A stretch of 64,000 bases of DNA from Bacteroidales bacterium. GTDB taxonomy: Bacteria > Bacteroidota > Bacteroidia > Bacteroidales > UBA932. Positions 42,309 through 52,069 of this stretch are shown piece by piece. The position numbers and the translations under genes are program-made. The stretch's first letter is position 1, and every line of letters starts with the position of its first letter. The notes below the pieces were generated by a model. That model saw nothing but the letters and a program-made list of their open reading frames with translations, ran no database searches and was not told the origin of the DNA. The stretch spans positions 1-64,000 of the forward strand of contig JAFYYW010000039.1 in the NCBI GenBank assembly GCA_017548985.1, written 5' to 3'.

Positions 42309-43298
42309 ATGAAGGATCTGGGACTCAAGATAGTTTTCGTGTTGGTCTGCCTGGCCGCTTTCTCGACTGGCTTGAACGCGCAGTTCAGGGAAGAGGCTTT
42401 CAGCCAGAACTACGCGAGCCCATCCGACACTACAGCTTCCAAGGACTCGATCGACCAGATGTGGTCTTTCAAGGAATTCTTCCACGGGGTGGCGAAGCAT
42501 GACAGCACCCTCAGGATAGGTTCCCTGTTCGCCGGCTCTACGGTCTTCGTCGGCTCCCAGCAGTTCTATAACAAGCAATATTGGAAGATTCCCCTAACCT
42601 ATGCCGGACTCGGTACCACTATAGCTTTCGGTGTCAAATACCAGAAACAGTACAAAGCTTCCAAGTCAGCTTACGAGCTGGCTCTCGAGTCCGACCCGGA
42701 GACCACACTCACAATTGACGAGGACGCCAAGAAAATGGCCACCTACATGTTTGCCGGGGCCGGGCTCATCTACTGGGGGACCCTGATGGACGGAGTGGTC
42801 AACTATAAGCGGGACATTAAGGGACAAGCCGGGAAGGCGACCCTGTATTCGATATTGTTGCCAGGTCTCGGTCAGGCATATAATGGGGAATATTGGAAGA
42901 TCCCAATCTATTGGGGAGCCCTTGTCGGATCATACCACTACTGGGCGACAAACAACAAGAACTACAAGAGATACAAGAGGATACACAACGAGGCTACCGC
43001 TGAGGACAGCACTTACGAGGGTCTGATACCCGCCGAGAGGGCGCTCTATTACAGGAATGTGTTCAGGCGTTTCAGGGACTATTCCGTCGTCGCGATAGTG
43101 GGCAGTTACCTTCTCCAGGTGATAGACGCCAACGTGTTCGCTTACATGCAGGACTTTGAGGTGAACGATGATCTCACGATGAAAGTCAGCCCTGCGGTGA
43201 TCCCCCAATATAATGAGTTTGCACTCGCTCCGGTCAGGCCCGGAGGCGGCGTTATTGGCAACAATGCCGTGGGGGTGAAGATAGGTCTGACTTTTTAA
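42309..43298 (+). CDS. DUF5683 domain protein of the par operon
   Basis: 329 residues. Signal peptide (VFVLVCLAAFSTGLNAQ), then two similar hydrophobic blocks, each with a YWKIP motif: NKQYWKIPLTYAGLGTTIAFG and LYSILLPGLGQAYNGEYWKIPIYWGALVG, characteristic of DUF5683. The C-terminus ends in Phe (GVKIGLTF), suggesting a beta-strand at the outer membrane. Function not known; presence between parB and a murein transglycosylase is conserved in Bacteroidales as far as I recall, suggesting an envelope role. Confidence 0.85.
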   Translation: MKDLGLKIVFVLVCLAAFSTGLNAQFREEAFSQNYASPSDTTASKDSIDQMWSFKEFFHGVAKHDSTLRIGSLFAGSTVFVGSQQFYNKQYWKIPLTYAGLGTTIAFGVKYQKQYKASKSAYELALESDPETTLTIDEDAKKMATYMFAGAGLIYWGTLMDGVVNYKRDIKGQAGKATLYSILLPGLGQAYNGEYWKIPIYWGALVGSYHYWATNNKNYKRYKRIHNEATAEDSTYEGLIPAERALYYRNVFRRFRDYSVVAIVGSYLLQVIDANVFAYMQDFEVNDDLTMKVSPAVIPQYNEFALAPVRPGGGVIGNNAVGVKIGLTF

Positions 43299-43313
43299 CC
43301 TCTCAAGGTTCAT

Positions 43314-44990
43314 ATGATGAAAAGGATAACCACCATATTTCTCACTTTCCTCCTCACGCTCGGGGCGGTGATTCCCGTCAACGCGCAGAACCAAGTGAGA
43401 TTCAAGAGGATATTCGGTAACAGATACAAGCGGGAAAATGCCGAGCTGCGGCAGCAGATCGACTCGATGCGCAAGGCGATAGATGAGCTACGGCAGGAAA
43501 ACCTGCTGAAAGACAGCCTCGCTCAAGAGATGCTGGTCATGTATGAGGAGAACGAGGACAAGAGCGCCGCGGGGTTAAACCCTGAGGATTACAGCGCTGA
43601 GCTCACCGACAGCCTCCTCAGTATCTGGTACCTCCACCGGCAGGTCAGGGACGACAGGAATGGGGATGATTACGACATGGACTCCGTGTATTTCACGTCG
43701 AACGTCTCGGATGCCGTGTTGAAAGACAGGCTTGAGAGTCTCAACTCGTTCATAACTCTCCCCTACAACGAGACTGTAAGGAACTACATGGTCCTGTATT
43801 CGGAGAAAATGCCGACCAAGATGGGCAACATACTCGGCCTGTGCCAGTACTACATGCCGATCTTCGAGGAGACTTTCAGCAAGTACGATCTCCCTGACGA
43901 GCTGAAATATATGGCGATCATCGAGTCCGCCCTCAACCCTGTCGCCGTCTCGAGAGCCGGAGCCAAAGGAATGTGGCAGTTCATGACCAAGACAGCCAAG
44001 AGCTACGGTCTGGAGATCAATTCCTATGTGGACGAGAGGTTGGATCCGTTCAAATCCTCTGACGCCGCCGCGAGATACCTTGAGGACTCGTACAGGCTCT
44101 TCGGTGACTGGAACCTCGCCATCTCATCCTACAATTGCGGACCCGGCAATGTCAACAAGGCCATCCGCAGGAGCGGGTCGAGGGATTTCTGGGCAGTCTA
44201 TGACTACCTTCCCAGGGAGACGAGGGGTTATGTGCCAGCCTTTGTCGGAGCGATGTACGCTATAAAATACAACAAGGAATATGGCTTGACTCCCAACAGT
44301 GTCCCGCTGCCTGTCCAGGTGGACACGTTCGAGATCCGCAAGAATCTCCACTTTCAGCAGATCAGCGACCTGATCGGAATATCGGTAGAGGAACTCGAGA
44401 ACCTCAACCCGCAGTATATCAAGGACGTGATTCCCGGTAACAGCGGAACATATATTCTCCGTCTGCCCTTCAATTACTCAAGCGCCTTCATAGCCAACGA
44501 GGATTCGATCTACAACTATAAATCAGCCGAACTGCTCAATCCCCAGACCCTGGTAAGCACCAAGCCGATAGCCAGCCCGAAGGCAATCACCGGAGACAGG
44601 GTGGCTTATAAGGTCAAAAGCGGGGATAACCTTGGCAAGATCGCCGCCAGATACCACGTCACTGTGAACCAGCTCAAGACATGGAACAATCTGAAAAGCA
44701 CCAATATAAGGGTAGGCCAGACGCTTTATATCTATAACAGGGGAAGCGCCCCCGCCTCTTCTAGCCAGACCAGCTCACAGCAGTCCTCGGCTAAACCGAA
44801 ACAGAGTTCCTCGACCCAGTCGTCTTCGGTCGACACATCTACAGGCGTCCGGACCTACAAAGTACAGAAGGGCGACTCTCTTTACAAGATCGCTAACAAG
44901 TACGGCACCACCGTGGACAAGCTGATGAAATACAACGGTATCGGCAGCAAACTACAGATCGGACAGATCATCAAGATCCCACCCAAATAG
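43314..44990 (+). CDS. mltD: Membrane-bound lytic murein transglycosylase D with two LysM domains
   Basis: 558 residues (start ATG 43314 or the adjacent ATG 43317). Signal peptide ending PVNAQ, a charged coiled-coil (ENAELRQQIDSMRKAIDELRQEN), SLT domain with catalytic Glu204 in MAIIESALNPVAVSRAGAKGMWQF and SSYNCGPGNVNKAI, and two C-terminal LysM domains (VAYKVKSGDNLGKIAARY; RTYKVQKGDSLYKIANKYG) separated by a Ser/Gln-rich linker. It cleaves peptidoglycan glycan strands to anhydro-muropeptides. The stop abuts the convergent HHH gene with no gap. Confidence 0.94.
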   Translation: MMKRITTIFLTFLLTLGAVIPVNAQNQVRFKRIFGNRYKRENAELRQQIDSMRKAIDELRQENLLKDSLAQEMLVMYEENEDKSAAGLNPEDYSAELTDSLLSIWYLHRQVRDDRNGDDYDMDSVYFTSNVSDAVLKDRLESLNSFITLPYNETVRNYMVLYSEKMPTKMGNILGLCQYYMPIFEETFSKYDLPDELKYMAIIESALNPVAVSRAGAKGMWQFMTKTAKSYGLEINSYVDERLDPFKSSDAAARYLEDSYRLFGDWNLAISSYNCGPGNVNKAIRRSGSRDFWAVYDYLPRETRGYVPAFVGAMYAIKYNKEYGLTPNSVPLPVQVDTFEIRKNLHFQQISDLIGISVEELENLNPQYIKDVIPGNSGTYILRLPFNYSSAFIANEDSIYNYKSAELLNPQTLVSTKPIASPKAITGDRVAYKVKSGDNLGKIAARYHVTVNQLKTWNNLKSTNIRVGQTLYIYNRGSAPASSSQTSSQQSSAKPKQSSSTQSSSVDTSTGVRTYKVQKGDSLYKIANKYGTTVDKLMKYNGIGSKLQIGQIIKIPPK

Positions 44991-46784
44991 TCACAGGCCA
45001 AGCACGGCCTGGCATTTCGCTTCCCAGACTGATGGTTTAGGATCCCTCATGAGAGGATAAGCGACATCGGAGACCCTGAGATATACCCTCAGGGTCTTCT
45101 TCATATTGAACCTGAACTTGTATCCTCCCACGATAGAAAGGGCGAAGCCCCTACCGTAATAGGCTGGTACAGTGTAGTTTCCGGGAGCATCTCTCTCATA
45201 TGAATAAATCCTGTCGTCCCAGTTATCAACCAAAAACACCGTTCCGCGCAAGTAAGTGTTCCATTCATTTGTCTTTCGGCCGAACTCAAGATATGACAGT
45301 CCCGCCAGACCACGGCACAATGAGCCTTCCAGCCTGGCCCTCGCTTTCCAGGCGTCCCCATCCGAATCCCCGTATCTGGTGGAGATCCCGGCTGAAGACC
45401 AATCCAGGTCAATCCTGCCGCCTGTCTTGTATTTCAGAGACGCCTCATAAGGGCGGTATCGTTCCGTGATCCTGACGGTAAGGACTGCTTTCGGTGTGAT
45501 CTGGACCGGAACTTTCAGGAACAATTTCAATTGCCTCCGTGCCCTTTCCGAATACTTCCCCGCCAAATCAGCTGTCAGCTGCGCCCCGTAGCGTTCCAGC
45601 CCTAGCGCCACACCCCTCTCATCAGAAGTCTTAGTCCAACTTCTCACACCTCCTGTGAAAGATGAGTCAAAACCATCAGGATATGACCTCGCGACTCCGC
45701 TCAGCCGCCACCCATCCCCTATCAGGATAGAAGTTCCAGCCACGGCGGCAATCGTACCAGACAAGACATCATAAGAAGTTTCTCCGAACATATCCACCCC
45801 GAACAGGTTATACCTGAAATCACCGGAGAACTTGCCTGAAGCGACTCCCCGCCAAGCCGAGAACGACATCTGACCGTTCTTTCCCAGCCATCCAGCGATA
45901 ACTCCCGGCATCATTGTAACCTCTTTTCTATCATCTCCTTCCATCAGGTTTCTCAATCCGGGGAAAGACAGGAAGGCGATTATTGAAAGGCGACCTGCTT
46001 GGAAATCCGCAGCCACTCCCCTGTGGCTCCCAATCCCAGACCATGACCATGACGGCGAAAGGCCGGTAGGTCTCCTGGAAAATGATGCCGATGATGAGAG
46101 GCCGGAAAGCGACATCCCGCTCCAGAGAGACAGCCCCTGCCCGACACGCAGGTTGTAATCCCCGAGAACAGCTTTACCAAGCGATTTATTCCCGTAACAA
46201 GTGATATTCGCTGACCAGGTTGAGGGAGGAAACTGACTCTTATCCTGATAATAAGACCTGGCGGCGAGCGAGGCTTCCGCATATCCCCCCATAGCGATCT
46301 TGTATTTCACCCCATAATTGAACGACTCCCCTTTAGCCGCCATCCTGGCCAGGGCGTCCTGACGGATCACGAGACTGTCTTGAGCCGGAGCGCCCGGCAA
46401 TGAATGGCTCGCGAGTGACAGGAATGGCTTCAACGCCGACGCATATTCCGGTCCGAAGCCCTCAACAGCAGCCAGTTCCGTGAATGATAACACATCTCCG
46501 AAGCGGGACCGGTAATCCAGCAGACTCGCCGCCTGGTATTGGCTCAAAAGCCCGCTCGACATCAGTCTGGACCTACTGGCAGTGTTGATCTCCAAAGGAT
46601 GCGAGAGATAGTGATTGAATCGCTCAATTTCCTGCTCATCGAGGTCTTCCTCACTTGAGGCTCCGGTTATCACCAGGATCCCGGCCATAGGATCCGTTCT
46701 TTGGGCAGGAACAGGAATGGGAACGCAAGTCATGAGAAAAGGGACCAACAGGACTAATGGCGACAGTGAATTGAAGTTTTTCAT
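44991..46784 (-). CDS. Secreted helix-hairpin-helix/beta-barrel protein
   Basis: 597 residues. Signal peptide (LSPLVLLVPFLMTCVPIPVPAQ), then two ComEA-like HhH motifs (residues about 60-120: LEINTASRSRLMSSGLLSQYQAASLLDYRSRFGDVLSFTELAAVEGFGPEYASALKPFL in outline), and about 450 residues of alternating strands (GVKYKIAMGGYAEASLAARSYY and similar) that read as an outer-membrane barrel ending near CQAVLGL. Many Bacteroidota have such HhH plus barrel proteins, possibly DNA- or sugar-binding at the surface; function not established. It is convergent with mltD. Confidence 0.78.
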   Translation of the reverse strand: MKNFNSLSPLVLLVPFLMTCVPIPVPAQRTDPMAGILVITGASSEEDLDEQEIERFNHYLSHPLEINTASRSRLMSSGLLSQYQAASLLDYRSRFGDVLSFTELAAVEGFGPEYASALKPFLSLASHSLPGAPAQDSLVIRQDALARMAAKGESFNYGVKYKIAMGGYAEASLAARSYYQDKSQFPPSTWSANITCYGNKSLGKAVLGDYNLRVGQGLSLWSGMSLSGLSSSASFSRRPTGLSPSWSWSGIGSHRGVAADFQAGRLSIIAFLSFPGLRNLMEGDDRKEVTMMPGVIAGWLGKNGQMSFSAWRGVASGKFSGDFRYNLFGVDMFGETSYDVLSGTIAAVAGTSILIGDGWRLSGVARSYPDGFDSSFTGGVRSWTKTSDERGVALGLERYGAQLTADLAGKYSERARRQLKLFLKVPVQITPKAVLTVRITERYRPYEASLKYKTGGRIDLDWSSAGISTRYGDSDGDAWKARARLEGSLCRGLAGLSYLEFGRKTNEWNTYLRGTVFLVDNWDDRIYSYERDAPGNYTVPAYYGRGFALSIVGGYKFRFNMKKTLRVYLRVSDVAYPLMRDPKPSVWEAKCQAVLGL

Positions 46785-46882
46785 ATCAGGATTGTTTCCG
46801 CTAATATAAGGAACCGGACGGGATTATTCCCGGGATGATAAAAAAGGTTCGCCGTTTATTTCTGTTTTTTATAAGGATTGGC

Positions 46883-46890
46883 TATTTTTG
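46883..46890 (+). promoter_or_regulatory. -7 element of the hpt-adk gene
   Basis: TATTTTTG, 21 bases before the ATG; a TCTG at 46861-46864 lies 18 bases upstream as a partial -33 element. Confidence 0.48.
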
Positions 46891-46911
46891 TGAATACCAA
46901 AAATAAATCTT

Positions 46912-48027
46912 ATGAGCAATATCAGACTTCACGACAAATCTTTCCGTCCTTTCATAGATTATGACAAGATCGAGAGTGCCATTGATAAGGTGGCGGCTGA
47001 GATCACAGCTGACTACAAGGACAGCAAGGACGCTCCTGTCCTTCTTTGCGTGCTGAACGGATCGATCCTTTTCACAGCAGAGCTGATGAAGCGTCTGACA
47101 TTCAAGTGCGAGATCGTTTGCGTGAAGTTGTCCTCTTATATCGGGACAAAATCGACCGGCGAGGTCCGGGACATCATCGGGATGACCGGAGATGTGAAAG
47201 GCAAGAGAGTCATAATTGTCGAAGACATAATTGATTCCGGCAGGACGATCGCCAATCTGATCAATATGATGGAGGCCAATGGGGCTACAGAGACAAAGAT
47301 CTGCACGATGCTTATGAAACCCGGCTGCTACAAGCTGGACAAGAAGATCGATTATGTGGCGATGGAGATTCCCGATGATTTCATTGTCGGCTTCGGTCTC
47401 GACTATGACGGTCTCGGAAGGAATATCAAGGATATTTATGTTTTGGACGACAATATGAAATACTACATTCTTTTCGGCCCTCCGGGTGCGGGCAAAGGCA
47501 CCCAGGCCGCCTCGATGGCGGAAAGGTTCAACTTATGCCACATCTCTACCGGAGACCTCCTGAGAGGTGAGATGGCCAAAGGCACCGAGCTCGGGCTCAA
47601 GGCCAAAGCTCTTATCGAGGCCGGAGAGCTGGTTCCCGACGAGATAGTCGAGGGAATGATTGAGAACAAGTTCGACTCTGTCGAGGGATATTCGGGATTC
47701 CTTCTCGACGGTTTCCCCCGCACTACCGCCCAGGCCAAGGCTCTTGACTCCATGCTAGCGAAGAGGGACACCAAGGTCAGCGGTGTGGTCTCACTGATGA
47801 TTCCGGACGAGATGATAAAGGAGAGGATACGCCACAGGGCCGCCATCGAAGGCCGCGCCGACGACGCCTCCGACGAGACCATCTCCAACAGGATAAAGAC
47901 CTATCACGAGAAGACAGAACCCCTTGTGGAGTATTACAAAGCATCAGGTGCCTACAACGAGATTGACGGAACCGGCACGATTGAGGAGGTCCGTGAAAGG
48001 ATCAACTCTTTGATGGAGACTATTTAA
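46912..48027 (+). CDS. Fused hypoxanthine phosphoribosyltransferase and adenylate kinase
   Basis: 371 residues in one frame. Residues 1-about 180 are Hpt: VLNGSILFTAELMKR, the short active loop KLSSYIGTKSTGEV, and the PRPP-binding VIIVEDIIDSGRT; it ends with GLGRNIKDIYVLDDN, which resembles the natural C-terminus of Bacteroidales Hpt. Residue 182 is Met, and from there a complete adenylate kinase follows: P-loop YILFGPPGAGKGTQA, STGDLLRGEM, FLLDGFPRT and the short LID form RIRHRAAIEGRADDASDE without zinc Cys. Hpt makes IMP and GMP from purine bases and PRPP; Adk interconverts AMP, ADP and ATP. In relatives these are separate neighbouring genes; here no stop codon separates them, although translation from the internal ATG at 47455 is also possible. 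Confidence 0.92.
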   Translation: MSNIRLHDKSFRPFIDYDKIESAIDKVAAEITADYKDSKDAPVLLCVLNGSILFTAELMKRLTFKCEIVCVKLSSYIGTKSTGEVRDIIGMTGDVKGKRVIIVEDIIDSGRTIANLINMMEANGATETKICTMLMKPGCYKLDKKIDYVAMEIPDDFIVGFGLDYDGLGRNIKDIYVLDDNMKYYILFGPPGAGKGTQAASMAERFNLCHISTGDLLRGEMAKGTELGLKAKALIEAGELVPDEIVEGMIENKFDSVEGYSGFLLDGFPRTTAQAKALDSMLAKRDTKVSGVVSLMIPDEMIKERIRHRAAIEGRADDASDETISNRIKTYHEKTEPLVEYYKASGAYNEIDGTGTIEEVRERINSLMETI

Positions 48028-48047
48028 CCACATAACTCATATTCTTT

Positions 48048-50387
48048 ATGGACAGACGCTTCCGGGCAGTTCTGCTGACCGCTATATTATCTTTAACGCC
48101 AGTGGCCGCCCAGGAGCCTCTGGAACAAATGATTAACCGCGGGCTTGAGCGTTCCTCGGCACAGGCCCTCTTTCTCGCCAAAAACCTGAAGGATAAACCG
48201 GATGCCCTGCCCCGCACCTGGGAGAACGGGGACCTAAAGACCACAGGCTATGGAGGTTGGGTCTCAGGTTTCTTCCCTGGGGTACTATGGATGCTCTACG
48301 AGGAGACCGGGAAACCGGAGTTCAAGGAATATGCCCGGATCTACACCGGTCGTGTCGAGCCGGCGAAGAAACTGACCAACACCCATGATCTCGGGTTTAT
48401 GCTGATGTCCAGCTTTGGCCAGGGATACCGGCTGACCGGAGATCCTCATTATCTTGAGGTTATACATGAAGGGACGGACAGCCTGATGACCCGCTGGAAT
48501 CCATTCCTGAGTGTGATGAAGTCATGGAATGAGAACTCCAAATGGAAGTTCCCTGTCATCATAGACAACATGATGAACCTTGAGATGCTGTGCTTCTGCA
48601 GCAAGGTTTTCGGGGACAGGCATTACGCTGACGCCGCGGTGACTCATAGCAAAACCACTATCCAGAACCATTTCCGGGAGGACGCGTCCACTTGGCACGT
48701 GGTCTCTTACGACCCCGTCGCCGGGGGTGTCCAGGTCAAGAACACAGCCCAAGGTTATTCCGACGACAGCGCGTGGGCAAGAGGCCAGTCCTGGGGGCTC
48801 TACGGTTACACGATGATGTACAGGGAAACACTTGATCCTGTGTTTCTTGAACAGGCCAGGAAGATAGCCCGTTTCCTGTCCAACCATCCTAACCTACCTA
48901 AAGACAAGGTCCCCTGCTGGGATTACAACGCCCCGGGAGCTCCGGATACCCAGAGGGATGCCTCATCAGGGGCTATTATGGCGTCGGCGCTTATCGAGCT
49001 TAGCCAGTTGGATCCAGGACCGGAGTCGGCCGGATGGCTGGAACTCGCTATCCAGCAGCTGCGTACGTTAAGTTCTCCCGAATACTTGGCTGAGCCTGGA
49101 GAACTGGGTGGGTTCATATTGAAGCATAGTGTCGGAAGTCTTCCCGGCAAGTCGGAGGTGGATGTCCCGCTGACTTATGCCGACTATTACTACATCGAGG
49201 CTCTCCTACGCCTGAAAAAACTTCTGGCACGCCCGGACGGTACCGCTGACAGAAAAATATGGGTCGGGACACTGACCAGGATAGCGGAGCCAGTCCTTTC
49301 AAATCTCGCCGCTGGAACATTGAGAAGGAATATGCCTTATGAGACCCGGAACACGCAGCCTGGCCACCAGGACGTTTCTTATCTGGAGGCTGTCGGACGG
49401 ACTGTCTGCGGCATTGCGCCGTGGCTGGAACTCGGACCTGACGACAGTGAGGAAGGGCAACTGAGGGAACGGTTCATTGAATTGACTGTCAACGGGTTGA
49501 AAAACGCGGTGGATCCCTCCTCCCCCGACTATCTGACCTTTGGAGGCAAGTCCGGAGCACAAGCTCTCGTCGATGCTGCCTTCCTGGCGGAAGGAGTCCT
49601 GAGGGCACCGACCCAAATCTGGGGAAAACTTGACAAAAAGACCCAAAAACGTCTTGTGACTGAATGGAAGCGATCAAGGGAGATCATCCCTGGCGAGAGC
49701 AATTGGCTACTTTTCGCCTCGACAGTTGAGGCGGCGCTGCTTGAATTCACAGGCGAATACGACAAGGACAGGCTCTTGTACGGAGTCAAACGCTTCAGGG
49801 ATGACTGGTACAAGGGTGACGGCTGGTATGGTGACGGGAAAGATCTCCATTTTGACTATTATAACAGCCTTGTCATCCATCCTATGCTGACAGAGGTCCT
49901 TAGAGTGATGGAAAAGCATGGGATCGACGGATCTGATTTCTTGCCGGCTCAGGAAAAACGGCTCGGCAGGTATGCCGCTGAACAGGAGAGGCTGATCTCG
50001 CCGGAAGGGACATATCCGGTCATAGGCCGCTCAATCGCCTACCGTTTCGGCTCGTTCCATGCCCTGGCAGACGCGGCGTATCTCCATCTTCTTCCCGATA
50101 ATCTGAGTCCCGCCCAGGTGAGATCCGGTATGACAGCCGTTATCTCACGCCAGGCATCCGCGCCTGGCACGTTCGATGAAAATGGTTGGCTTAGAATCGG
50201 ATACGCCGGGGCTCAAATACAGATGGGAGAAACCTACATCAACACCGGAAGCGTTTACCTCTGCTGCGCTGCTTTCCTGCCGCTGGGTCTTCATGCCAGC
50301 GACCCTTTCTGGAGCGCCCCTGGCCGTGACTGGACATCCCGCAAAGCCTGGAACGGCATCGACGTCGGCCTCGACCACGCGATGTGA
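48048..50387 (+). CDS. GH88 unsaturated uronyl hydrolase fused to DUF2264 (GH154-like)
   Basis: 779 residues. Signal peptide (AVLLTAILSLTPVAAQ). Residues about 25-390 are GH88: (alpha/alpha)6 barrel with THDLGFMLMSSFGQGYRLTG, FPVIIDNMMNLEMLCFCSK (Asp), YSDDSAWARGQSWGLYGY (second Asp), and CWDYNAPGAPDTQRDASSGAIMASAL. Residues about 400-770 are a DUF2264 barrel: NMPYETRNTQPGHQDVSYLEAVGRTVCGIAPWLEL, GESNWLLFASTVEAALLE, DGWYGDGKDLHFDYYNSLVIHPML and GRSIAYRFGSFHALADAA. GH88 releases unsaturated uronic acid from lyase products; DUF2264 proteins include the GH154 glycosidases, as I recall beta-glucuronidases. Both in one chain would strip uronic acids. Confidence 0.87.
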   Translation: MDRRFRAVLLTAILSLTPVAAQEPLEQMINRGLERSSAQALFLAKNLKDKPDALPRTWENGDLKTTGYGGWVSGFFPGVLWMLYEETGKPEFKEYARIYTGRVEPAKKLTNTHDLGFMLMSSFGQGYRLTGDPHYLEVIHEGTDSLMTRWNPFLSVMKSWNENSKWKFPVIIDNMMNLEMLCFCSKVFGDRHYADAAVTHSKTTIQNHFREDASTWHVVSYDPVAGGVQVKNTAQGYSDDSAWARGQSWGLYGYTMMYRETLDPVFLEQARKIARFLSNHPNLPKDKVPCWDYNAPGAPDTQRDASSGAIMASALIELSQLDPGPESAGWLELAIQQLRTLSSPEYLAEPGELGGFILKHSVGSLPGKSEVDVPLTYADYYYIEALLRLKKLLARPDGTADRKIWVGTLTRIAEPVLSNLAAGTLRRNMPYETRNTQPGHQDVSYLEAVGRTVCGIAPWLELGPDDSEEGQLRERFIELTVNGLKNAVDPSSPDYLTFGGKSGAQALVDAAFLAEGVLRAPTQIWGKLDKKTQKRLVTEWKRSREIIPGESNWLLFASTVEAALLEFTGEYDKDRLLYGVKRFRDDWYKGDGWYGDGKDLHFDYYNSLVIHPMLTEVLRVMEKHGIDGSDFLPAQEKRLGRYAAEQERLISPEGTYPVIGRSIAYRFGSFHALADAAYLHLLPDNLSPAQVRSGMTAVISRQASAPGTFDENGWLRIGYAGAQIQMGETYINTGSVYLCCAAFLPLGLHASDPFWSAPGRDWTSRKAWNGIDVGLDHAM

Positions 50388-50391
50388 TTCT

Positions 50392-50421
50392 TCTGGAAAT
50401 CAAAAAGAATCGTTACCTTCG
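50392..50421 (+). promoter_or_regulatory. Probable promoter of obgE
   Basis: TCTG at 50392-50395, 18 bases, TACCTTCG at 50414-50421, then 20 bases to the ATG. Partial -33, good -7. Confidence 0.42.
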
Positions 50422-50441
50422 CGCTTTAAAGCGAGAATAAT

Positions 50442-51434
50442 ATGGCTGACAGCAACTTCATAGACTACGTCAAAATATTCTGCGCATCGGGACACGGCGG
50501 CGCGGGATCGATGCACCTTCACAGGGCCAAGTACGTGCCCAAGGGTGGACCTGACGGCGGCGACGGAGGCCGTGGCGGCCACATCATCCTCAAGGCGAAC
50601 CCCCAGTTCTGGACATTGATCCATCTCAAGTACCGCAAACATGTGAAAGCGGACAACGGCGGCCATGGTGAAGGAGGACTCAGGACAGGCAAGAACGGAC
50701 AGGACATCATCTTGGAAGTGCCTGTCGGAACAGTGGCTAAAGACGCTGAGACTGAGGAGGTTCTGTTTGAGATGATGGAACCTGGCGAGGAGAGGATCCT
50801 CTGCAAGGGAGGCCGTGGGGGTCTTGGAAACAACAACTTCAAGTCAGCGACAAACCAGACTCCGCGATATGCCCAGCCAGGTGAGGAAGGAGAGGAAGGA
50901 TGGTTTATTCTCGAGCTGAAACTTCTCGCCGATGTGGGCTTGGTGGGATTCCCCAACGCCGGCAAATCCACCCTTCTCGCCGCTATCACGGCGGCGAAAC
51001 CCAAGATCGCCAATTACGCGTTCACCACTCTGGAGCCGAATCTCGGAATAGTCAAGTATTATGACGACCGCTCTTTCGTGATGGCCGACATACCTGGAAT
51101 AATCGAGGGAGCCCATGAAGGAAAAGGAATAGGTATCCGGTTCTTAAGGCATATCGAACGTAACTCAGTGCTTCTGTTCATGGTATCGGCCGAAGAGGAT
51201 GACATCGCCGCCGGATATAAGACCCTACTTAACGAACTCGAGGAATATAATCCCGAACTTCTTGATAAAGAGCGGGTTCTGGCTGTCACAAAATGTGACC
51301 TGATCGATAAGAAGATAGAATCCGAGATTGAGCCTACCCTCCCCAAGGGTATACCTCACATATTCATTTCATCTGTCTCCGGAGAAGGGCTCAAAGAGCT
51401 CAAGGACATGTTATGGTCTGCGCTTCAGTCATAG
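50442..51434 (+). CDS. obgE: GTPase ObgE/CgtA
   Basis: 330 residues. Glycine-rich Obg fold ([30 protein letters not shown]) followed by the G domain: P-loop [11 protein letters not shown], switch [20 protein letters not shown] and SSVSGEG. The C-terminal OCT tail found in some species is absent, as usual in Bacteroidota. It acts in late 50S ribosome assembly and stress responses. Its last 22 bases overlap the PAP2 gene. Confidence 0.95.
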   Translation: MADSNFIDYVKIFCASGHGGAGSMHLHRAKYVPKGGPDGGDGGRGGHIILKANPQFWTLIHLKYRKHVKADNGGHGEGGLRTGKNGQDIILEVPVGTVAKDAETEEVLFEMMEPGEERILCKGGRGGLGNNNFKSATNQTPRYAQPGEEGEEGWFILELKLLADVGLVGFPNAGKSTLLAAITAAKPKIANYAFTTLEPNLGIVKYYDDRSFVMADIPGIIEGAHEGKGIGIRFLRHIERNSVLLFMVSAEEDDIAAGYKTLLNELEEYNPELLDKERVLAVTKCDLIDKKIESEIEPTLPKGIPHIFISSVSGEGLKELKDMLWSALQS

Positions 51435-52069
51435 GCACCCTACACCAGACTGACCAGGAACTGACCCTGGCGATCAACAGCTGGAGCGTCCCCTGGAGTG
51501 ACGGCTTCTGGACAATGATGTCCGACATCAAGTTCTGGATCCCGGCTTATATCATCTGCGCTTACTTCCTGTTCAAAACACTCGGATGGAAAAAAGCCCT
51601 GATCGTCCTCGCCTCCGCCGCCTTGGCTTTCGGCCTGTGCGACCAAGTCTCCAACCTCGTGAAGCATTCAGTTTCCAGACTGCGTCCATGCTACTCCTTC
51701 CCCATGCTAGATGGCGGACTGAACGTGCTGGAGAAGAGGGGTGGTTTCTTCGGATTCTTCTCCGCCCACGCCGCTAACGCATTCTCATTCGCCGTATGCA
51801 TGATCCTTGGTTTCGCCAATGATAAGTCGCGTACATACAAGGCTTTTAATATTGGAATATTAACCTGGGCGACCCTTGTCTCGATAAGTCGGATTTTTGT
51901 CGGGAAGCACTACCTCGGCGATGTCCTAGTCGGGGCGTTGATAGGAATAACAATAGGCTACCTTATGGGTAGCCTATCAAACCTGTTGATCAGGAAATAT
52001 ATCCAAAGAGTCCCCTCTCCTACAACTCAGGAAGAGTCTTCTCCATCTGTATCCCTCTCGACCCCTTGA
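51413..52069 (+). CDS. PAP2-family membrane phosphatase
   Basis: 218 residues, about five membrane helices. Phosphatase motifs: KHSVSRLRP (C1), SAHAANAF (C2, in place of the common PSGH) and [13 protein letters not shown] (C3 with the catalytic His). Candidate substrates are undecaprenyl pyrophosphate, phosphatidic acid or lipid A phosphate; not distinguishable here. The start lies within obgE (22-base overlap) and the last 50 bases overlap the convergent murF. Confidence 0.88.
   Translation: MVCASVIGTLHQTDQELTLAINSWSVPWSDGFWTMMSDIKFWIPAYIICAYFLFKTLGWKKALIVLASAALAFGLCDQVSNLVKHSVSRLRPCYSFPMLDGGLNVLEKRGGFFGFFSAHAANAFSFAVCMILGFANDKSRTYKAFNIGILTWATLVSISRIFVGKHYLGDVLVGALIGITIGYLMGSLSNLLIRKYIQRVPSPTTQEESSPSVSLSTP

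Noticed and set aside
46811-46850. Nested inverted repeat (GAACC ... GGTTC around CGGGATTATTCCCG) between the HHH and hpt-adk genes
   Set aside because: No T-run on either strand, and the stem is interrupted; too weak for a terminator or operator call.
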